In this document: positions 16,697 through 25,100 of the stretch, in pieces | How positions within the stretch are numbered: the first letter of the stretch is position 1 | Layout of the letters: every line of letters starts with the position of its first letter | Source of the DNA: Streptomyces griseus | GTDB lineage: Bacteria; Actinomycetota; Actinomycetes; Streptomycetales; Streptomycetaceae | NCBI RefSeq assembly: GCF_900460065.1 | Contig: NZ_UAVD01000015.1 | Coordinates: 1-38,932 of the forward strand | Length of the DNA stretch: 38,932 nt | Reading direction: 5' to 3' | Program-made: the position numbers and the translations under genes | The notes under the pieces: generated by a model | What the model was told of the DNA's origin: nothing | What the model saw: the letters and a program-made list of their open reading frames with translations, nothing else | Database searches by the model: none

Positions 16697-17266
16697 CTAC
16701 CAGTTGTGCCAAACCTCTGCGGGAGCAATGTCCCAGGAGGTGCCCGCAATCGTGCCCGTATGGAAGAACAGGGCCCAGGACACCACCGTGTCACCGGCAC
16801 GCTGGGCGCCCAGCTCGATCTCGAAGCCCTCCACGAACAGGTCTCCTCCTGGGCTGGATTGGAGACCAAGGCCATGCTCGAGCGCATACCTTTCCATGTC
16901 TTGGTAGAGCTCCGATGGCACGCGACCGATCAGGCGGATCCCTTCATGGGTCACCTGCGGGCCTAGCAGGCCATCGACCAGCACACACGTCAGGCCCACG
17001 CCTTCGATGAAGTAGCACTTCACCCCGCCTGGCCGGCTCCAGGCCACCGGTCTGGGCTTGAGAAACTCTATGCGCCACTGACTACGGCCCGTCATGTGCC
17101 AGCTTCCCATGTCGCTCTGCTCCGCGGCGAAACCGTACGCCGCCATGACGGTGACGGCCTCCTCCCTGTCCATCCCGAAGCGCAGTGGTCCAATGGTCTG
17201 ACGTGGGGCATACGTCCACTGATCTCGCTCGGAGTCCCCGAGCACCGTCCAATAATCCGTGTTCAC
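16697..17266 (-). CDS. Hypothetical protein, 189 aa
   Basis: The GTG at 17266 gives VNTDYWTVLGDSERDQWTYA, and the protein-like composition begins here; the frame upstream is Arg-rich and overlaps the divergent small gene. Segments such as TIGPLRFGMDREEAVTVMAA, GVKCYFIEGVGLTCVLVDG and LFVEGFEIELGAQRAGDTVV recall small proteins with a repeated β-rich fold that include 'G-P-L-x-F-G-M' segments, often found near toxin-immunity genes. That comparison is loose. No catalytic residues are recognised. The 3' end is near the IS5 scrap. Confidence 0.65.
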   Translation of the reverse strand: MNTDYWTVLGDSERDQWTYAPRQTIGPLRFGMDREEAVTVMAAYGFAAEQSDMGSWHMTGRSQWRIEFLKPRPVAWSRPGGVKCYFIEGVGLTCVLVDGLLGPQVTHEGIRLIGRVPSELYQDMERYALEHGLGLQSSPGGDLFVEGFEIELGAQRAGDTVVSWALFFHTGTIAGTSWDIAPAEVWHNW

Positions 17267-17333
17267 GCCCCGATGATCGCCCAAGTCCGTCCCGGAACTC
17301 CTGCCCGCCCCCGGGACTCGACTCCTCTTTTCC

Positions 17334-17573
17334 ATGCGCTCCACCCGAGCAGGCAGGCACACCGTCACCGACCGCGGACTCGATCCCGAGACCATCGGCG
17401 ACGTCATCACCGCACCTGGGGCCGGGGCCGACCTAGACGTCCGACACACCGGGCACTCCACCCGCCGCGGAAGTGCCGACGCCGCCCGTAGTGCCGAAGC
17501 CGAGCGCAAGGCCATCGCCGCTCACGGCGGCTGGACCTACAGCTCCAGCGCCCTGGAAACGAACTTGCGCTGA
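17334..17573 (+). CDS. Small hypothetical protein or gene fragment
   Basis: Up to 79 residues from the ATG at 17334. The convincing part is TVTDRGLDPETIGDVITAPG … ERKAIAAHGGWTYSSSALET, which looks like real protein and could be the C-terminal part of a longer lost gene. No ribosome-binding site is evident. It is divergent from the 189-aa gene and convergent with the paralogue gene to its right (30 bases between stops). Function unknown. Confidence 0.4.
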   Translation: MRSTRAGRHTVTDRGLDPETIGDVITAPGAGADLDVRHTGHSTRRGSADAARSAEAERKAIAAHGGWTYSSSALETNLR

Positions 17574-17603
17574 ACGGACAGCACTGGGGAGCGCCGACCG
17601 CGA

Positions 17604-18266
17604 TCAGTCCACGTCGGCTGAGGCCAGGCTGACCGCGATTGCGATGTGGGAGATGGCACTGAGGCAGAGCTCGGCCGCCGTGCTCGGGTCCGGGGCGGTT
17701 CGCGCCCCCTGGAGTACCAGGAGACCGGTCAGCGCCGCGGCGTCGACCGCATCGTCGAGGATCTCGTCTACCGCGAGCTCGCCGCCAGCCGCCAGCTCGT
17801 GCACCAGCGCGACCGCGTCCTCCGGATCGGTCCGCCAACGGAGGGTGACCTCGGAACCAGCGCTCACCAGGTCCATCGCGGCGGCCTGCTCCACCGACGG
17901 TAGCGGCGCGTCGTTCCGACCGGACAAGTCGCCCTGTTCCACACTCTCCTTGGCCTGCGCCACGGCACATCGCGCCGCATACGTCCGCTGAGCTTGCGCC
18001 CGCTCCCACGCCATAGCGGCCGGCCACCGGGCATCGTCCTCGGCGCGGGCCCTGTCCAGCAGGTCGGCGGCGGCCAGGCTGACCTGGATGCATGGCAGGA
18101 CGTTCACCTCGACATCCTCTGTGCCGGGCGAGGCAGCGGCGATGGGCTGGTACACAGCGCCGGCCGCTTCGGCACATTCTCCGATCAACGTGGTCAGGGC
18201 GGCGATCAGTCGTGCGTGGCGACGACGACGTGCGGGCAGGTCTAAGCGGTTCGATGGAGCGGTCAC
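17604..18266 (-). CDS. Unknown protein, left copy of the flanking paralogue pair
   Basis: A 220-residue helical protein starting at GTG 18266 (MTAPSNRLDLPARRRRHARL). It aligns end to end by eye with the plus-strand gene ending at 35677: shared RRRRHARLIAAL, AEAAG-VY, ARW, TYAARCAVA, LVSAG-EV, DP-AVALV-EL-AGGEL, DPSTAAELCL and AVSLAS-D-D. No family or catalytic motif is known to me; the pattern of alternating helices and Cys-free body suggests a helical bundle. Codon 8 is TTA. The frame is open far upstream of the GTG but that part overlaps the divergent SUKH gene. The two copies bracket the defence genes in opposite orientation. Confidence 0.75.
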   Translation of the reverse strand: MTAPSNRLDLPARRRRHARLIAALTTLIGECAEAAGAVYQPIAAASPGTEDVEVNVLPCIQVSLAAADLLDRARAEDDARWPAAMAWERAQAQRTYAARCAVAQAKESVEQGDLSGRNDAPLPSVEQAAAMDLVSAGSEVTLRWRTDPEDAVALVHELAAGGELAVDEILDDAVDAAALTGLLVLQGARTAPDPSTAAELCLSAISHIAIAVSLASADVD

Positions 18267-18401
18267 TCCTGCACTATGCCGCGCAGCGATCCCCGGTGCT
18301 GTCGGTTCTCGGGTTTTGACACACCTTCCGTGAATCATCACGCGGAGTGAGGTTTGTCGGGCGGGCGAGGACAGGGTGTCGGGGACGAGAGAAGATGCAC
18401 C

Positions 18402-18989
18402 ATGGATCCCCGCATACCCCGCCTGCGTCGCAAGCTGGCCGCGATCCCGTTCCAACCGCTGCGCAGTCACTCCTTCGGAGAAGAACAACACGAGTTCCGC
18501 CTCGGTCCGAAGCTCGCGGAAGCACGCGTCGCCGCGTTCGAGGCCGAGCACGACATCGACCTGCCCGACGCCTACCGGCAGTTCCTCACGCACATCGGCG
18601 GCTCAGGCGCGGCGCCGTTCTACGGCCTCATACAGCTGGAGCGGTGTTCCCTGCTGGTCATGAACCCGCGAGAGGAACCGCTAGCACCCCGTGGATTCGA
18701 CGACGCGGAACCGGGGTGCCACGGACGCGACCTCTTCCTCCACATCATCGAGATGGGCTGCACCGACGTATGCGTCATCGCGGTGACCGGTCCCCTCACC
18801 GGCCGCGTCCTCACCGGCAACAGCGACGGGTTCTGGGGCCCCAACGTCTCCTCCGCCGCCGACTTCCTCGACTGGTACGAACGCTGGCTCAACCACATGA
18901 GCGCCGGACGCGACAACCGGGCCCTGGAACTCACCTCACCCCAGCTTCGCGCCCGCCCCGCCAGGTATCCCCCGGCACCAAATATTTGA
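18402..18989 (+). CDS. SUKH-family (SMI1/KNR4) protein
   Basis: A 195-residue protein with the SUKH signature: ARVAAFEAEHDIDLPDAYRQ followed by FLTHIGGSGAAPFYGLIQL (residues about 42-80), and later DGFWGPNVSSAADFLDWYER (about 147-170). SUKH proteins commonly serve as immunity proteins against polymorphic toxin nucleases and also occur singly. No toxin gene is next to it. The ATG at 18402 gives the expected N-terminus. Its final 20 residues (SPQLRARPARYPPAPNI) look unrelated to the domain and coincide with the broken end of a minus-strand TniQ-like gene. The C-terminus may therefore have been altered at a recombination junction. Confidence 0.82.
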   Translation: MDPRIPRLRRKLAAIPFQPLRSHSFGEEQHEFRLGPKLAEARVAAFEAEHDIDLPDAYRQFLTHIGGSGAAPFYGLIQLERCSLLVMNPREEPLAPRGFDDAEPGCHGRDLFLHIIEMGCTDVCVIAVTGPLTGRVLTGNSDGFWGPNVSSAADFLDWYERWLNHMSAGRDNRALELTSPQLRARPARYPPAPNI

Positions 18990-19201
18990 CTCTCGGCGAG
19001 CACAGCCCGCCCGGCTTCGTTGAGCACGATCTCCGCATCGGCCCGCACACCGCCGCCGTCGTTGCGGGCGGAGGAGTTGCGGCAGGTCCACAGCCGCAGC
19101 ACACCGGCAGCCGGCAGGCCAAAGCGGTCCGCGGCCCGGCGGATCAGCGACGAGGTCAGCTCCTCGGCCAGCGGCACGGTCCGTAACGCTCCTGCTGTCA
19201 C
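18990..19201 (-). pseudogene. Truncated TniQ-like gene
   Basis: From a GTG at 19201, preceded by GGGAGAAC at ribosome-binding distance, the frame reads MTAGALRTVPLAEELTSSLI, then RRAADRFGLPAAGVLRLWTC and DAEIVLNEAGRAVLAE. The pattern 'V/LPL-x-E-E-S/T-xx-S-x-L-xR-L/AA-xx-G-L' recalls the N-terminus of TniQ-family proteins, which in Tn7-like and Tn5053-like transposons link target recognition to transposition. At about 18990-18997 the family-like sequence stops and the frame runs on as the antisense of the SUKH gene, so roughly the first 70 residues are left. Codon 6 is TTA. The assignment is tentative. Confidence 0.45.
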
Positions 19202-19250
19202 AGTTCTCCCTGAGGCCCTTTCTGCTTCCTGCTCCAGCGCACTGACCGGC

Positions 19251-19523
19251 CTACAGCTCAAACTGCAGGTCGACGATGTCCTTGAGTTCCACTTCGAGGC
19301 CGTGGGCACGGCGGCCGCCGTCGCGGAAGTACACCTCACCCAACGCCTCGGCAGCGAGCTCGCGGAGGTCGTCCTCGTCGACGTCTGCTTCCTGGGCTTG
19401 AAGGAGGCGGGCGGCGTGCCGGGGCGGCAGGGCCAGGGTGAGGTGACGCACGCGGGCCTGGTCGGTGCTGTCGACGACGACGACGGCGGCGGTGTAGCCG
19501 AACCTCGCCTGCACATCGATCAT
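19251..19523 (-). CDS. Small hypothetical protein, 90 aa
   Basis: Starts at ATG 19523 (MIDVQARFGYTAAVVVVDST) with an alpha/beta layout: two hydrophobic strands, a helix (PRHAARLLQAQEADVDEDDL), an acidic turn and a final strand (LEVELKDIVDLQFEL). It sits 49 bases upstream of the truncated TniQ-like gene and 70 bases downstream of the Cys-tailed gene, all on the minus strand, and is probably part of the same transcription unit. Function unknown. Confidence 0.65.
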   Translation of the reverse strand: MIDVQARFGYTAAVVVVDSTDQARVRHLTLALPPRHAARLLQAQEADVDEDDLRELAAEALGEVYFRDGGRRAHGLEVELKDIVDLQFEL

Positions 19524-19593
19524 GATGCCGCTCGTGGTGGCCGCGGCCTGTTTCGCCTTCGCTCTGATCTGCGGCTGCCAGCGCGCGCGGACC

Positions 19594-20178
19594 TCACGCT
19601 CGAGTCGGTCGATCCATAGCCCGGGCGCACGCTGGACAGGTCACTGGGGATGTACCGGCGAGCCAGTGGTTCTGGGCACTGGAGTGCAGGTGGTAGCCGC
19701 ATGCCGTGACGGATGCTGTGGGCGGCTGGTGTTGTGGGGGAGAGGACAGATCGAAGAGTGCCGTGCCGGCTGAATCCTGTGCTGCAGGAGCCGAAGCGCT
19801 CGGCTCAGGAGGGGCACCAGCAGGTGCAGTGCGGGCTGCATGAACGTTGCGGCCGCCGAAGAGACGTACTCGATGTGGATGGGCCGCAGCGCTGGCGGCC
19901 GCCTGCACGGGGGCACCGGTTGAGAGGTAGTAGCCGGTCTTGCGCGCCGTCCCGCGCCGGGTTGTGGCAGAGGCGTGCAGCTGGCTGATCTCGATGCGGC
20001 GTGGGTTGACCGCGCGGCCGTCACTGCGGACGGTGACGATGTCTGCCTTGTGCCACCCAGACTGCGGGTCCTCCACGATCCGGATCCGGACCTGTGGGGA
20101 CACCGCTTCGCCTGAGCTCCTGGGCAGGACGCAGGACAGGTACTCCTGGCCTGCTCGGACCCTGAACTGTGCCGACAC
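19594..20178 (-). CDS. Unknown protein with C-terminal Cys/His cluster
   Basis: A 194-residue protein from GTG 20178, which follows an AGGAGGAG ribosome-binding site. Residues 1-95 form a β-rich domain (FRVRAGQEYLSCVLPRSSG, then VRIRIVEDPQSGWHKADIVT). A disordered Ala/Pro-rich linker follows. The last 40 residues carry CGYHLHSSAQNHW and CPACARAMD, whose Cys and His residues could make a zinc ribbon. That fits a nucleic-acid-binding or scaffold role, but no family is known to me. It heads the minus-strand group that ends in the truncated TniQ-like gene. Confidence 0.65.
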   Translation of the reverse strand: MSAQFRVRAGQEYLSCVLPRSSGEAVSPQVRIRIVEDPQSGWHKADIVTVRSDGRAVNPRRIEISQLHASATTRRGTARKTGYYLSTGAPVQAAASAAAHPHRVRLFGGRNVHAARTAPAGAPPEPSASAPAAQDSAGTALFDLSSPPQHQPPTASVTACGYHLHSSAQNHWLAGTSPVTCPACARAMDRPTRA

Positions 20179-20780
20179 CGTTGACTCCTCCTGTTCCGAT
20201 GTGCGGAGGCCGGTCCGGCAGCACCAGGTACTCGACGCACGGCCCGCCCACATTCGACCAGCAGGCAAGGACCATTCAAGAGGATTCCGGTGCCAGAAGG
20301 GCGATGTTCCTGGCAGGTGGATGTCACGGCCGCGCGGCGTCAATTGCCGCACCGCCCCAGCCGGCCGCAGCTCACGATGACGGGACCGGCTCTCTGACCC
20401 GCGCCGCCGCCCGACTTGCCGCACAGCACCGGCCGCACGGCCCGGCAGCGGTGCCGCTCCCGCAGTCACTGCGCTCCAACGCCCCTGGCATATTCGGGGA
20501 AGACCGGTTCGAGGCGTGGGCTGCGCAGTTCGCCGAGATTGCACGGCAGTCGCAGAACCGACTCTCGCCGAAGCGGAGGCTACTTCACGAGAACAGCAGG
20601 ACGACCTTCCCGAAACCTCTGGGCACGGGAGCCGCAACCCTCCTCAGCCTTCGCCGCGGCTGCCGGGTCAGCAGCACGACCAAGGCCCCCATACGGGCCC
20701 CGCCCCCGGCCTGTAGAGGCCGTGGGCACACCTCACCTGTCTCTTCCGGCCCCTGCTGAACGGGCCCGGGCGTGCAAGGT
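20179..20780. other. Gene-poor stretch downstream of jetD
   Basis: About 600 bases with no convincing gene. One plus-strand frame (about 20304-20757) contains a moderately protein-like piece, GIFGEDRFEAWAAQFAEIAR, but lacks a good start and ribosome-binding site, and its end is Arg/Pro-rich. It may be a relic. The promoter of the minus-strand gene starting at 20178 should lie at its left edge. Confidence 0.35.
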
Positions 20781-22112
20781 CTACGGGTTCGGGTGGGGGT
20801 GTCCGCTGTGGATGTCGTCGAGGATGTCGTCGAGGAGGGCTTCTTCGTAGGCGGGCCGGCCCTGTGCGCACATGGCGGTGCGGAGTGCGGGGTCCCAGTC
20901 GGTCTCGGGGAGGTGTTCGGTGTCCAGGGGTGTGGGCTGGAACGGTGCGGGGTGCAGGCTTCGGACGTAGTCGTCGGCGTTCATGCGCCATGGGCGTGCA
21001 CGGGGAACGGTACGTAGGGCGGCGCGCACGTGCCCGATTCCAGCGGCGTCGAAGTCGGCGCGTACGGCGATGTTCCAGCCAATGTCGGCGAGGCGGGCCA
21101 AGGTGTCGAGTTCCGTGGCTGAGGGGGTGCCGACGGTACACAGCAGCCGCACGGGGACGGCCGTGGGCGCAGGGGGCAGTTCGAGGGCTGCTGTCGTGAC
21201 CGACGGGTTCTCGGTCACGAACACCCAGGACCCTTCGTGCGGTGGGGGCGGCCAGTGGACGTCGGTGAGGGTGGCCGGGGGCAGGACCAAGGGGAACCGG
21301 GCGGGCACCTGCCAGCCGTCGGGGTGGACGCCGAGGCTGAGGAGCCCCCCGCCCAGGCGGTCGAGGTCGACGCCGAGGGCACCCCACGCGGTGCGGGCCG
21401 GCAGTGCGGTGGTGGTGAGTCCGGCGGCTGCGGCTTCGGCCAGGACGAGCCCGGCCAGGTCGGTGCCCGCGTCCAGGCTGTGCGGGTTGCCTGCGGCGTG
21501 GAAGGCCAGCAGCCGGCGGTCGGTCCGGGTCCGGCCGTGTGGGGGAAGCCGCCGCAGTACTTCGGCCGCGGTGTGAAGGAGTTGTTCGGGGGCGGGGTGC
21601 TGCAGGATCCGGGCGACGCGGCCGGTGCGGTGCAGTTCGTCCCAGGTTTCGTCCGCGGGCCTCAGCGGCGCGTGTTCGGGCAGGTCTTGGGCCAGGCGGG
21701 CCCGTAGTTTCCGCAGGCTGGTGGTGCGGGCGAGCTGGCGGGCCCGTTCGGCGGCCGTGGAGCCGAGCGCGCGCCCGGCCGCGTGGGCGGCGACCGCACC
21801 CGGGGTGAGGCGGGGGCCGTGCCGGCGCAGACGGAGAGTCAGCTCGTCGAGCCGGATCCTGCGCCGCTCGCCCGGGGCCAGGATCCGGGAGCCGACCAGC
21901 CCGAGGACGGCGGCACGCTGCCCGCTGGCGGCGGGGGCGGTGATCAGGGTGGTGCCGCCCGTCATGGTCGGCTCGCCGCTCCTGTCGGCCCGGGCGGCGA
22001 GTTGTTCCCACAGCCAGTGTGCTTCTTCGGTGAGCAGGGACTCGAGGCGGGCGCCGTCGCAGGCCCCGCCGGTGCACCACTGCTGGGGGCAGTCGGTGCC
22101 AGCGGTGTTCAC
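20781..22112 (-). CDS. jetD: Wadjet JetD-type nuclease (TIGR02679/DUF2399)
   Basis: A 443-residue protein, last gene of the jet operon. In Wadjet systems JetD is the topoisomerase-VI/Toprim-like nuclease that cuts small circular DNA once the SMC-like complex has extruded it. The N-terminal part (to about 200) is helical, as in DUF3323. The C-terminal part is a Toprim-like DUF2399 domain with the acidic cluster expected for metal binding: E301 in VTENPSV and D353/D355 in VRADFDAAG. An N-terminal cluster CPQQWC…C is a minor extra. The GTG start overlaps the jetC stop in a GTGA junction, and the frame upstream lies over jetC in another frame. Length and order match TIGR02677-02680 cassettes. Confidence 0.88.
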   Translation of the reverse strand: MNTAGTDCPQQWCTGGACDGARLESLLTEEAHWLWEQLAARADRSGEPTMTGGTTLITAPAASGQRAAVLGLVGSRILAPGERRRIRLDELTLRLRRHGPRLTPGAVAAHAAGRALGSTAAERARQLARTTSLRKLRARLAQDLPEHAPLRPADETWDELHRTGRVARILQHPAPEQLLHTAAEVLRRLPPHGRTRTDRRLLAFHAAGNPHSLDAGTDLAGLVLAEAAAAGLTTTALPARTAWGALGVDLDRLGGGLLSLGVHPDGWQVPARFPLVLPPATLTDVHWPPPPHEGSWVFVTENPSVTTAALELPPAPTAVPVRLLCTVGTPSATELDTLARLADIGWNIAVRADFDAAGIGHVRAALRTVPRARPWRMNADDYVRSLHPAPFQPTPLDTEHLPETDWDPALRTAMCAQGRPAYEEALLDDILDDIHSGHPHPNP

Positions 22113-25100
22113 GGGGCGCTCTCGCCGACCGCTTCGGGTCCGACGCTTTCGGGGTTGGCTGGTTCGGGTTCCGGTCCGGTGTTCTGGGCCGGGAGGTGGC
22201 TGGTGGCGGCGATCATCGGGTGGGTGTAGAGGTGCATGGGCTCGGCGATGATCACGCCGGTGGAGGATTTGGCCAGGTCGTGGATGTCGATGCCGTCCCA
22301 GGCGCCGGGGGAGCCGTCCCAGTGGTGGCTGGTGCACATCAGGTCCAGGTCGAGGCTGGCGGTGTAGGCGGCGATGCCGTCGCGTCCCGCCTCGTCAATC
22401 TCACCGGGGACTTCGTCCAGTGCGCACAGCCGCAGGGCGTGGTCGGGCAGGTCGCGGTACTCCGCGGCCAGTGCGGCGAGCATGGGGGCGAGCACGATCA
22501 GCCGGCTCTCTCCGTTGGAGACCGTCGTCTTCTGCCTCCCACCCCAGGTTTCCTTCGCCCCGCCCTCGCCGCGGACGACGACGTACTCCACGGTGACCCA
22601 GTTGCGGATGTCGATGGCCTCGGCCAGGCGTGTGGCGCGATCGGTGCTGCCGCCTTCCTCTCCGTGGCGCATCACGGCGAGAAGTTCCTGGCCGACGCTG
22701 TGCTGTTGTTCGGGTGTGCGCTGGGCGTCGCCGATCTCGCAGGTGAGGTGGTGGATGCGGGCGCGCGCGGGCGTCAGGTCGGGGGCGAGGCTGACCTTGA
22801 GCTGCACCAGGAGGCCGGAGGAGGCGCGGGCGACCTTCATCTGCTCGTTGATGTCGTTGACCCAGTCGTTGAGGTTGACCCACGCGTTGCTGATGGCGGT
22901 GGGGATCGTGCCCAGGACGAAGGTCTGCAGGGCCTGATCCTCGGCGCTGTTGTAGGCGGCCTGAGCGGCATGGAGACGGGCCGTTGCCTCCCGGGCGGCG
23001 GCGGGCGGCGACATGGCTGTGGACCCGGTCAGCATCACCTGGTGGGCGGGCAGCCCGCCGGGGGCCTGGCCGTGGGTGAGCTGCCAGTCGTCGTCCTCGG
23101 CGGCCAGATGCAGCCGCACCGCCAGGGCGCACTCCTCCAGCGGCACGCTCGCGGCGGGAACGGCCGCCAGCTGTTCCCGCAGCCCGGCCAGCCACGCGCC
23201 GGTGTCCTCGTCGCCCGCATCCTGCGGTGGGCGGCGAAGGAGTTCGTGCAGGGCGTCGAAGGCCAGCAGGCCGTGCACGCGCTCCAGGCTCTCGGCTGCC
23301 GCGGGCTCCGCCTGCTCCAGGCGCCGGTCGGCCTCCAGTGCGGCACGTTCGGCTGCTGCTGCCCCGCCGGAGACTCCTTCCATCCGCGACCGGGCGTCCT
23401 CCAGCTGCTCCTTGGCTGCCCGGTGGGCTGCTGCGGCGTCTTCGGCCGCTTGGGCCAGCGCGATCTCGTCCATCCCGCTGCGCTGCCGGCAGGCCTCCAG
23501 TTCGGCGCGGGCGGCAAGGAGCCCGGCATGGCTCGCCCGGGCTGCCTGTGCCGCCTGCCGGGCCACCGCACCGGTCTCGGCCGCCTGCCCGGCTGCCCGC
23601 GTGACCCTGGCCAGCAGGCGCCCGGCGTCCTGCACCAGGCCCACGGCCAAGCTGACTGCCGCGGCGTGTGTCCCGGCGTCCTCGGCCTCCTGCTTGACGG
23701 CGGCGAGGGTGTCGGGCAACCCCTGCGCCGCGGCGGAGGCACGCCACTGTCCCAGGGCCGCACGATGGGAACTCTCCTTGTGCTGAGCGGCCCGGTCCTG
23801 CTCCGATGCGGTTGCGGCGGCCGTGTGCGCGGCGTGGGAGGCCTCGGCCCGCGTGGTCTCCGCCCGGTCCGCCGTGGCCAACGCGTCGTGGGGAAACTCA
23901 GCGGCGAGTTCCTGCAGGGCGTCGGCGAAGGCGTTCAGCCGGTGTGCCGCCCGCGTGTGTGCCAGGGCCGCATGCTGCCAGCACTCGCTTTCGGCCCGGG
24001 CCGCAGCGGCAGCCCGTAGCGCCGCAGCCCGCCGGACAGCGGTACCGATGTGAGAAGCGCGCGGCATCTGCCCGGCGCCCGCCGGCAGGCACCCGGTCGT
24101 CACCCCGGTACGGAAGGTGCCGTCCGCGCCCACGACGAGCCCGCCCTCCACCTGTTCCGCTGCGGTGCCGACGGCGCTGGGCAGGTACGCGATCCGTCGC
24201 AGGACGCGGGCCGTCACCTCCTGCAACGGTCCGGGCGTCGCGCGCAGGACGGCGGCCAGGGACTGCTCCTCGGGCAGCTCCGGCCCGTGGGGGTGCACCA
24301 GCCAGCGGCCGTGACCGTCCGCTCCGCGCTCGGTCACCTCGGCCGACAGCAGCCCGGCGGCGGCCATGACCGCTTCGGCCGAATTACCCACCGCACCGGC
24401 ACCCGTCTGCGGCGACACCCACTCCACCGCACAGGCGAACGCCCGCTCCTCGTCAACTTCTCCGTGCCATGCGGGGCCCGGCAGCGGCAGCAGTTCTCCC
24501 GACTCCAGTCGCCCTGCCCGCGCTTGCGCCTCCGTGGCCCACTGCCGCGCCCGCCCGGCCTTCTCGGTGTGGTGGCCAGCACGCGCGCGGGCCTTCTCAC
24601 CGCCCTGTGCCGCCGCCTTGTTCACCTTCCGCGCCAGTTTCCCGGCGTCGTGGACCACCTGCGAACACTCCACCCCCTCACACCACCCGGAGGCCTGCGC
24701 GCTGACTGTGTCGAGGTCCATGAGCGGGGTGCGGTACCGGGCGCGGACTGTTCGTGCCCACGCCTGCACCCCACCGGCCAGGACCGCGACACTTTCCTGG
24801 GCCCTGTCCAGGGTCTCCTGGTGACGGGCGGCGGCCTTCCGCGCCGTCTCGGCTGCCGCATCGGCCAGGCTCCGGGCCTGGACGCTCTCCTCCTGCGCCG
24901 CGGCGACCCTCTGGTACGCCACCACGCTCATGCCGGCCGCCTCACCGCGCCGCTCGATGCGCACCCGCGCCTGCTCCAGCTGCTCCGCCGCCTGCCCGGC
25001 CGCCTCCTCATCGACGACCACGTCCACACCGGGGGCCTGGCCGAAGTCCCGCTCGCCGATCCGCAGCGGCGACGGCGCGCCGCCCCGCACGCTCACCACG

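Noticed and set aside
14335..17010. An 891-codon plus-strand open frame across several genes
   Set aside because: It runs antisense to the methyltransferase, GNAT-like and other genes and is Arg/Pro-rich. Only the IS5-like piece at 16552-16656 is meaningful.
20304..20757. Plus-strand gene between the Cys-tailed gene and jetD
   Set aside because: No start or ribosome-binding site; mixed composition with an Arg/Pro-rich end. Only a possible relic.
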